Shown here piece by piece: positions 8,992-16,100 of a DNA stretch of 16,100 nucleotides. Origin of the DNA: Entrophospora sp. SA101 (taxonomy: Eukaryota; Glomeromycota; Glomeromycetes; Entrophosporales; Entrophosporaceae); the NCBI GenBank assembly GCA_958430865.1, contig CAUDNR010001264.1:1017-17116 (forward strand). Direction: 5' to 3'. The position numbers were made by a program, and so were the translations under genes. Under the pieces are notes generated by a model. That model searched no databases. It worked only from the letters and a program-made list of their open reading frames with translations, and had not been told where the DNA came from. Position 1 is the stretch's first letter; each line of letters begins with the position of its first letter.

Positions 8992-11819
8992 ATGTCATCT
9001 AAAAAGAAAGGTAATTTAATCAAGAAACTTTTTTTTTTATTATTTCCCTATTTATCTAACCAACAAACCAACCAACCAATTATTTTTATTTTTATAGGTC
9101 CAAGTCAGGTTTGTTGTTGTTTGATTTATTTATGATTTTTATCAATTCTATCTATTTCATAAAATATAACTTTTAATTACATCCATTATCTATCCATACA
9201 TTTATATATAAATATAGGCAGAATTAATGGTGAAAACATGTTCAGAAATAATTAAGGAATTAATAATAGCACATGAACAGGGAAAAGATATTAATTTGAA
9301 TGGATTAAAAACAAAGTATTCAAGATTAAACAAGTTGAATAATCAACCAAAATTGGTTGATATTATATCTGCAATACCTGATCAGTATAAGAATTTTTTG
9401 TTACCAAAGTTAAAGGCTAAACCTGTCAGGACTGCATCTGGCGCAAGTATCATAAACAAAGATCAATTGATGAATTAATTAGCAACCCTGTTAATTAATG
9501 AAACTATATATAAACTTTATTTGTTTAGATTGCCGTTGTGGCTGTTATGTGTAAACCACACAGATGTCCTCATATTGCAGTAACAGGAAATGTCTGTGTG
9601 TAAGCAACTTTTGAAGATAATCTGTATTATAATAATTATTTATAATAATAACAATCATAATAATAATATTATTATTATTACAAAAGATATTGTCCAGGTG
9701 GTCCAGATTCAGATTTTGAATATTCAACACAATCTTATACAGGATATGAACCAACCAGTATGAGAGCTATTAGAGCAAGATATGATCCATTAGAACAAGC
9801 AAGGGGTAGACTTGATCAATTAAAAAGTTTAGGACACAGTGTTGATAAAGTAAAAAATCATTAATTATTAATTCGGGTTTTATAAAAAAAGAATATTTAA
9901 TTAATTAATCATTATAATTAATTATTAGGTTGAATATATTATAATGGGTGGTACATTCATGTCGTTATCAGAAGATTATAGAAGTTGGTTTATTTCTAAT
10001 TTACATAATGCATTATCTGGACATACTTCAAATGATGTTGATGAATCTGTCAAGTAATTGTAACAACAACAATGATAATAATAATAGTATTGTTATTTAA
10101 TAATTGGTTATTTTAGGAATATTAATTAATTAATTATGATTATGATTATTAAGATATTCTGAACAAAGTATGATGAAATGTATTGGCATAACTATAGAAA
10201 CTAGACCTGACTATTGTTTAAAACCACATTTAAGGTTTTTAACTATATTAATTATTCATTCTAAATAATAATTCAATTCATCCATTATTTATTAAATAAT
10301 TCAATATAAACTAATTTACCAATTAGTCAAATGTTAAGATATGGATGCACAAGATTAGAAATAGGAGTTCAAAGCATATATGAAGATGTTGCTAGAGATA
10401 CGAATAGAGGTCATACTGTTAAAGCTGTCACGGAAACTTTTCAATTGGCAAAAGATGCAGGATTTAAAGTTGTTTCGCACATGATGCCTGATCTGCCGAA
10501 TGTTGGAATGGAAAGGGATCTAGAACAATTTAAGGTTTATAAAGAAACAATTATCATTTCAAATAATTTATTTGGCTAGGTAATTGTTTATTATCGATAT
10601 TTATTTAGTTATTATTAAATTAATTAATTCATTAATAGGAATATTTTGAGAATCCTGCATTTAGAACAGATGGGCTAAAAATCTATCCCACACTAGTAAT
10701 TCGTGGAACTGGTTTGTTTTACATATTTTATTTCATATTCATGTTTGATTTTAATTTAATTAAAAATCCCTCCTATATATATATACAGGATTATACGAAT
10801 TATGGAGAACTGGTAGATACAAAAATTATACACCTAATGCATTAATTGATCTTGTAGCAAGAATTTTGGCTCTTGTACCTCCTTGGACACGTATTTATAG
10901 GGTTCAAAGGTAATGTATATAATACCAATAATTACATTATTCCATCATATATTTTACATATTTACATATTATATTATAAATAGAGATATTCCCAACCTCC
11001 TTGGACACGTATTTATAGGGTTCAAAGGTAATGTATATAATACCAATAATTACATTATTCCATCATATATTTTACATATTTACATATTATATTATAAATA
11101 GAGATATTCCCATGCCTTTAGTTACATCAGGAGTTGAACATGGTAATTTAAGAGAATTGGCATTGAACAGAATGAAAGATTTAGGCATTGAATGTAGAGA
11201 TGTTAGAACAAGAGAAGTTGGTATAGTGGATATACATAATAAAGTTAAACCTGAAGAAGTAATATGTATTTCTCTGAATAGGTCGATTCTAATTAATTAT
11301 TTAGTTGCCAACTAAAAATATTATTACTATCTTTAGGTTGAATTGATTAGAAGAGATTATGTGGCAAATGGTGGTTGGGAGACATTTTTATCATACGAAG
11401 ATCCAAAACAAGACATTCTGATAGGTTTATTAAGACTAAGAAAATGTAATCCTGACACAACATTTAGACCTGAATTAACTAAAGTGCCAACTAGTATAGT
11501 AAGAGAATTACATGTTTATGGTAGCGTTGTCCCATTGCATAGTCGTGATCCAATAAAATTTCAACATCAGGGTTTTGGCACTTTGTTGATGGAGGAGGCT
11601 GAACGTATTGCCAAATATGAACATTGTAGTCAAAAAATGGCTGTGATTAGTGGTGTTGGAGTCAGAAAATATTATAGTAAACTAGGTTATGAATTGGATG
11701 GTGAGTGTGAATATTATTGTATTATATTAGATATAATAGATAACAATAGTGGTAGTAATATTTATTAATATATTTATTTATTATATTTAGGTCCTTATAT
11801 GTCTAAAATGTTGATTTAA
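8992..11819 (+). CDS. Elongator complex catalytic subunit Elp3
   Basis: Elp3 carries the radical-SAM and acetyltransferase-like activity of Elongator, which forms the cm5-type side chain on wobble uridines of tRNAs. Exons: 8992-9010, 9098-9108, 9218-9442, 9529-9599, 9687-9849, 9929-10053, 10154-10234, 10327-10534, 10639-10711, 10789-10909, 11102-11258, 11337-11700, 11791-11819. They total 1647 nt and encode 548 residues (human 547, yeast 557). The radical-SAM Cys motif C-x9-C-x2-C is C98, C108, C111 in the [20 protein letters not shown] context. The GNAT acetyl-CoA loop is QGFGT at 496-500, and the conserved Tyr pair is Y530-Y531. The start is the first ATG, encoding MSSKKKG as in other Elp3 proteins. 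Intron 3 is GC-AG. Introns 4 and 6 end in AAG. A 118-bp duplication at intron 10 requires splicing from the first donor to the second acceptor. Convergent with the CEP120-like gene. Confidence 0.95.
9098..9108 (+). other. ELP3 exon 2, an 11-nt microexon
   Basis: The sequence TTTATAG precedes 9098 and GTTTGT follows 9108. The 11 nt join exon 1 (ending in one base of a Gly codon) to exon 3, giving MSSKKKGPSQAEL, which keeps the Elp3 N-terminal pattern before the conserved AEL. Very short exons are hard for gene finders and are likely to be missed in automatic models. Confidence 0.8.
9443..9528 (+). other. GC-AG intron in ELP3 (intron 3)
   Basis: The exon ends in ...RTASG (GGC at 9440-9442), followed directly by GCAAGT. 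The next exon starts after TTGTTTAG with ATTGCCGTTGTG, encoding IAVV. RTASGIAVV is strictly conserved in Elp3. Reading through instead gives [10 protein letters not shown] and a stop, and no GT donor lies at the required position. GCAAGT is the usual strong donor of GC-AG introns. Confidence 0.85.
10877..11112 (+). repeat. Exact 118-bp tandem duplication across ELP3 intron 10
   Basis: Unit 1 is 10877-10994 and unit 2 is 10995-11112; I see no difference between them. Each unit contains the last 33 nt of exon 10 (through ...CAAAG), the whole 74-nt intron, and the first 11 nt of exon 11 (AGATATTCCCA). Splicing from donor 10910 to acceptor 11101 removes the extra copy and gives normal Elp3 (VQR-DIPMPL). 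Splicing each 74-nt intron separately includes a 44-nt exon (10984-11027), shifts frame, and meets TAG at 11119-11121. Confidence 0.95.
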
Positions 11820-11841
11820 AAATTTCATGTACATTAAATTA

Positions 11842-11847
11842 AATAAA
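11842..11847 (+). promoter_or_regulatory. Candidate ELP3 polyadenylation signal
   Basis: AATAAA lies 23 bp after the ELP3 stop codon, in the 144-bp gap between the convergent ELP3 and CEP120-like stop codons. The remaining gap holds a T tract and (TA)n at 11920-11938. No clear signal for the minus-strand gene is visible in this gap. Confidence 0.5.
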
Positions 11848-11963
11848 AATCGTAAAAATAATTTACAATAATTTTGTTATGATTTTTTTTTCTCTTTTGC
11901 ATATTAATTATTATATATTTATATATATATATATATATGCATTATAAAAAATTATTAATTAAA

Positions 11964-14900
11964 TTAAACATTTAATTTTTTTAATTGTTCTTTGAGTATA
12001 TTTAAAACAAATTTTTCATGATTCAAAATCACTGTTTCTTCTTCAGTCATTCTTCTAACTTGCGACCAGCACTGATCAATCTCTTGTAATTCATTCCAAA
12101 ACAAGTTCTCATCATCATTACCATCACCATTATTGTTATCACCGTCTGTGCCTGCTATCACCTGTAATGATTTTAACCATTGTGATTCGTAATGATTTTT
12201 AGCAAATGTTTCAGAATTTAATTGAATCTTAAGTTGTTCGATTTCTTTTTTCAGATCTTTAACCAATTCTTCATTATTCGCATTAGATTTTATTAATAGT
12301 TTTTCTTTTTCATAATTTTTTTCCAATTCTGCTCTTTTCATTTCAAATTGTCTATCAAGTTCCAACCATCGATATTTGATATCTTTCTCACCACGTTGTA
12401 GACTTTCATCTCTTGTTTGAAAATAAAGAATTGATTGTTGTAATTGTTGATCTATTGCTTTCAATTGTTGTATTTTGAATTTTGCAAAACCAAGTTTTTT
12501 ACTATTTTTTTTATTTCCTGAAAGAACTTTTTGAGTAAATCTTATATGTTCATCTGCTTGCTTAAATATTTCTGTACGGAAAGGATTATTATTGTTGTTG
12601 TTGTTGTTGTTGTTGCTTTCACTTAATGAAACTTGTGATGAAGTATCATTACTATCGTTATTTTCATTATCATTGTTATTATCATTATCATCATTATTAG
12701 TATTATTATTATTATTATCATCATTATCATTATCATATAATTCAGATCTATTATTATTATTCCTGTTACTGCTATTGCTATTATTATTGCTGCTATTGTT
12801 ATTTCTTCTTTCGATTTGATCTTTTTCTCCGTAATCATCAAGTCTTATTGAAACATTAATATGTCCCATTTCTCTTGATGTAGTCAAACCAACAGATTTT
12901 ATTGGAGCCAAAGTGCTAAATTTTTTAACATCGGCTTTACCATCTTCATCTTTAGTTGTTTGTGATAAAAATACTTCCTCTAATCGTAGATTTGCAACTC
13001 CAATTTGTATATCATTTTTTTGATCTACTATAGTTTGCGTTTGCTGTTGTTGTTGCCATACTTCCATTAACAAAGGCGCAACTTCAAAGTATCTTTGTAG
13101 ACGTTGATGTGTCATTGTAACGTCAATCGTATTGGTGCCACTAATCAATTTCACATCTTGATTCGGTTCGATAATAGGGGAATGTGATTGTGTGAATTTA
13201 TTATGCGTTATTCCTAAAGATGGATAACTATATTTAATATAAATGTTTTTGAATGATTTGTTTAGGTTAATGGATTCCAAATCAATTACAACTCGAAATT
13301 TATGTTCATTATTTTGTTCACGGATAACATTATTATTATTGCCCAATGAAAAGGTTCTAATCTTGTCTGAAATAGCCGATGAGGAATTTGTTTTTATATG
13401 ATCACTATTAATGCTGTTGGTGCTATTAATGTTATTATTATTACTATTACCATTTAAAACTGTTGTTGCCAAGGATGATGATGGTGACGATGATGGTGAC
13501 GATGACGATGATGATAAATTGTAGCTATTAACATCATTAACATGATTGAAGTTATTATTATCATTCTCAATCCGTTTTATAGTAAGAAAAAGTCCGATTC
13601 TAGCAGTTTGTACATCAGCAGAAACGGGCATTTCTCTTTTAGCATTATACATAGGACAAACCCTATCCAGAGAACGAGGTTCACCAGTTTTAGAATCAAA
13701 TAAACCTGTCAATGGTATATCAGTAAAACCAACCATCATTTGATTATTATTATTGTTGTTGTTATTGTTTATATAATAATATAAATAAATCGCCAATTTA
13801 TTTTTTTCTTGAATCATAAAATCTTTTAATTCTTCTGGTGAAGATTGAATTTTAAATGTTGTGGTCTCAGGTCTAATATTAGGATGTGCAAGATCATAAA
13901 ATTTATTTGATGTTACTGTAGCATCTAAAATTGTATATTGAAAAAAGTAACCGTCATGGTGATTCAAAGTTGCTGTTGCAGTTGAAGTTGACGATGATGG
14001 TGATGAGAGGCCGTCATCATTGTCAAGATCAGGAAATTGTTGATGTTGTTGTGAAAGAAATGACGCGATACAATCTTGTAATAATAATAATTGAAGATTA
14101 GCCCCAAAATTTATTGTTATAGAAAAATGAAATAAATCTTTTCCATTTTTGCCAATTTTATAATAATCTTTAACATCAGTATTATTATTATTATCATCAT
14201 CATTAATAAAATCATTATTGTTATTACTGTTATTATGATTATTAATGTTTGTTGTTAAAGATTTTTGTAAAGTTGTATTTAATAACGATGATGATGATGG
14301 TAATGGTGATGGTAGTGTTGGTGATTGTGTTGATAATAATGGTATATCACCCACAAATTTACTCGGTATTGGGCTAGCCACATAATTAGTAGTAATGGGA
14401 GTAGATGGGGGAGATATATTTGACAAAATACAAAAACTTATTTTTATTTCGGGAGGTAATCCAGAAATAAATCTTTTCCATTTTTGCCAATTTTATAATA
14501 ATCTTTAACATCAGTATTATTATTATTATCATCATCATTAATAAAATCATTATTGTTATTACTGTTATTATGATTATTAATGTTTGTTGTTAAAGATTTT
14601 TGTAAAGTTGTATTTAATAACGATGATGATGATGGTAATGGTGATGGTAGTGTTGGTGATTGTGTTGATAATAATGGTATATCACCCACAAATTTACTCG
14701 GTATTGGGCTAGCCACATAATTAGTAGTAATGGGAGTAGATGGGGGAGATATATTTGACAAAATACAAAAACTTATTTTTATTTCGGGAGGTAATCCATG
14801 AGATCTAGAATTTAATAGGGAGATCCATTTCTCTTTCCCAGGCCTGTCAGCAGCAGCTCTTAAGTCCAACATTGAATAACCAATTAACTCAGTTTTATCA

Positions 14901-15404
14901 CTGGATGGCGTTGCTACTGCTGCTGCTGCTGCTGCTGTTGTTGATGATGAATCTATAGTTGTAGTTGTAGTAGTCGTGGAAAAACATTGTAATTTCAAAT
15001 GCGCCCATTGTAAACGTAAAGTATGTAGAGTTTTTTGATCAACTTCCCATGCAAGTTCAGTGTCCCATATTGGAAAAGAACTTTGATCAACAGAATCAGT
15101 CGATAAGATTGAATTTGAATCAGGGCTTATTGTTGATAATACTTCATCTGTAAATCTACATTCAACAAAAAGTTTTGCGTTAGGATTTTGTGGAAAATAT
15201 TTACCTAGTAACAGATAAATGTATAATTGTGTGAATGGATATATAGATGGATGTGGATTGATGAATTATTCATTTATTTAATTAATCAAGAAAATAATAA
15301 TTGATTTAAATAATTAATCAATTTTTTAGTTATAATAAACTTCTTTCTTTTTTACCTTCAATTATTGTAACAATAATTGTACATAAAGGATTAAATTTTG
15401 ACAT
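11964..15404 (-). CDS. CEP120-like centriolar protein, frame broken by duplication
   Basis: Exon 1 is 15404-15356, encoding MSKFNPLCTIIVTIIEG. The intron is 15355-15205 (GTAAAA...TAG) and exon 2 is 15204-11964. With one copy of the internal 335-bp duplication removed, the frame is continuous: 984 residues plus stop (human CEP120 is 986). A first C2 domain (1-164) contains ELAWEVDQKTLH and LKLQCF. A second C2 (about 262-450) contains VGFTDIPLTGLF. A third C2 (about 540-697) contains IKYSYPSLG and PLLMEVW. A coiled coil (about 814-914) follows. This order matches CEP120, which acts in centriole elongation and cilium assembly in animals. Linkers (705-779 and others) are runs of Asn, Asp and Ser. 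As assembled, translation stops after 269 residues at 14444, and the downstream frame has no ATG nearby. This is either a damaged allele or an assembly error. Divergent from MPC2. Confidence 0.85.
14129..14798 (-). repeat. Exact 335-bp tandem duplication in CEP120-like exon 2
   Basis: Unit 1 is 14129-14463 and unit 2 is 14464-14798. They appear identical by eye, with sharp ends: ...GGTAATCCA meets GAAATAAATC at 14463/14464, while the second copy continues into TGAGATCT. The unit codes for the linker after the first C2 domain (LSNISPPSTP to KNGKDLF). 335 leaves a remainder of 2 on division by 3, so the second pass is read in the wrong frame and stops after KDLFLDYLPK. The unit has no AGGT on the coding strand, so a simple splice removing exactly one copy is not available. 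Confidence 0.95.
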
Positions 15405-15550
15405 TGAAAAAAAAAAGATAATATGCTGAATTAATCTTTCTTACCTTTTAGCTGAAATTCTTCAGCCAATCAGAACTGAAGATATAAAATTCATAAATTC
15501 ATTAATATTAAAATTCATACAAAATTTTATTAATACAATAAATAAAAAAA
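15405..15550. promoter_or_regulatory. Shared divergent promoter of CEP120-like gene and MPC2
   Basis: Only 146 bp separate the two start codons. The gap holds a CCAAT box in the context AGCCAATCAG (15466-15470) and a TATA-like TATAAAA (15483-15489), 62 bp before the MPC2 ATG. The CCAAT box sits within nested inverted repeats: GCTGAA (15451-15456) with TTCAGC (15461-15466), and CTTCAG (15460-15465) with CTGAAG (15476-15481). CCAAT boxes bind the HAP/NF-Y complex, which in yeast controls respiratory genes. Its use here is inference. Confidence 0.6.
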
Positions 15551-16000
15551 ATGTCTTCGAGTAGTAATATGTTAGCAAGTAAATTTAAAAGTTTTCTTAA
15601 TCATGAAGCAGGTACGTTCCTATTTTATTTATTTACTTTTTATTTATATTTCTAGACTTCTACAATTGCATGATCTATAAAAAAATGTCAATTTATTCAT
15701 TCGCCAATTTTCTTTAACACACATATATAACATTATTATTATTCCCAACAGGTCCAAAAACTGTTCATTTTTGGGCACCAGCGTTTAAATGGGTTGGTTT
15801 TTTTTATATATAACAGCAAAATAACAATAACAATAATAATATTACTGTCATTTTTAAAATTTCTTCCAGATCAATTAAATTGAATTCTTGACTGATCATA
15901 AATTTTTCTTTAATTGATAATAAAAAAAAGGGGTTGGTTATAGCAGGTATAAGTGACATGAAACGTCCCGCAGAGAAGTTATCAGTATCTCAAAACGTTG
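15551..16000 (+). CDS. Mitochondrial pyruvate carrier subunit Mpc2 (5' part)
   Basis: MPC2 forms, with MPC1, the inner-membrane carrier that brings pyruvate into mitochondria. Visible exons are 15551-15611, 15752-15792 and 15931-16000, encoding the first 57 residues; the gene runs past the window end after a GTAAGT donor at 16001. The start MSSSSNMLASKFKSF is followed by GPKTVHFWAPAFKWGLVIAG and DMKRPAEKLS, the conserved start of the MPC fold including the first membrane segment. HFWAP and the Lys-Trp-Gly-Leu-Val stretch fit the Mpc2 branch (yeast Mpc2 has near-identical residues) rather than Mpc1. Intron 2 has donor GTTGGT and a weak acceptor AAAAAAAAG without a pyrimidine tract. Expected full length is about 110-140 residues. 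Confidence 0.92.
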
Positions 16001-16052
16001 GTAAGTATAATAATCAATAATTGATGAATAAATAGATAGGGGAAAAGAAAAC

Positions 16053-16100
<48 letters not shown>
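16053..16100. repeat. (TTA)n microsatellite at window end
   Basis: An uninterrupted trinucleotide run of 16 units inside the third MPC2 intron. It continues to the last base of the window, so its full length is unknown. Confidence 0.9.

Noticed and set aside
10913..11315. Two overlapping frames with a repeated [10 protein letters not shown] start
   Set aside because: These are the duplicated ELP3 intron 10 read through as coding; only the part from 11102 on is exon.
12592..12819. Leu/Ser-rich plus-strand frame opposite CEP120
   Set aside because: Antisense reading of the Asn/Asp trinucleotide repeats of the CEP120-like gene.
11964..14426. A separate 820-residue gene starting at 14426
   Set aside because: The first codon there is TTG, the frame is open upstream across the duplication joint without an ATG, and the sequence begins mid-linker. 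It is the 3' part of the CEP120-like gene after the frame break.

Overview
The window is a piece of a very AT-rich eukaryotic nuclear genome. Its genes are intron-dense: small (about 70-150 nt), AT-rich introns, mostly GT...TAG. Its proteins look fungal, and the visible start of MPC2 is closest to yeast Mpc2 from memory. One protein carries long Asn/Asp/Ser runs encoded by AAT/AAC/GAT repeats. The gene-poor part holds relics of an F-box gene, a BED zinc-finger gene and several small inverted-repeat elements. I infer an early-diverging fungus, most likely an arbuscular mycorrhizal (Glomeromycotina) type. That placement is inference, not something read directly.

Layout: positions 1 to about 8990 are gene-poor. 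They hold a tRNA-like/SINE-like segment on the minus strand (about 800-1116), a decayed F-box-type gene on the minus strand (about 1852-2430), microsatellites (CT25, G13), a BED-finger relic (4230-4574), a pogo-like MITE with TA target duplication (4918-5374), and two copies of a second inverted-repeat element (5431-5866, 6044-6388). From 8992 on the window is gene-dense. ELP3 (+, 13 exons, 8992-11819) is convergent with a CEP120-like gene (-, 2 exons, 15404-11964). That gene is divergent from MPC2 (+, 15551 to beyond the window end) across a 146-bp shared promoter with a CCAAT box and a TATA-like box.

The gene products belong to unrelated processes: ELP3 is the catalytic tRNA-modifying subunit of Elongator, CEP120 is a centriole-assembly factor, and MPC2 is a mitochondrial pyruvate carrier subunit. 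No pathway link between them is evident.

The most striking signal is a pair of exact, boundary-to-boundary tandem duplications in neighbouring genes. A 118-bp unit spans an ELP3 exon/intron/exon junction and creates a 44-nt out-of-frame candidate poison exon. A 335-bp unit in CEP120 is not a multiple of three and breaks the frame. Removing one copy restores a 984-residue CEP120, close to the human length of 986. Either both are recent mutations or both are assembly artefacts; raw reads across the junctions would settle it. ELP3 also needs a GC-AG intron to keep its reading frame.
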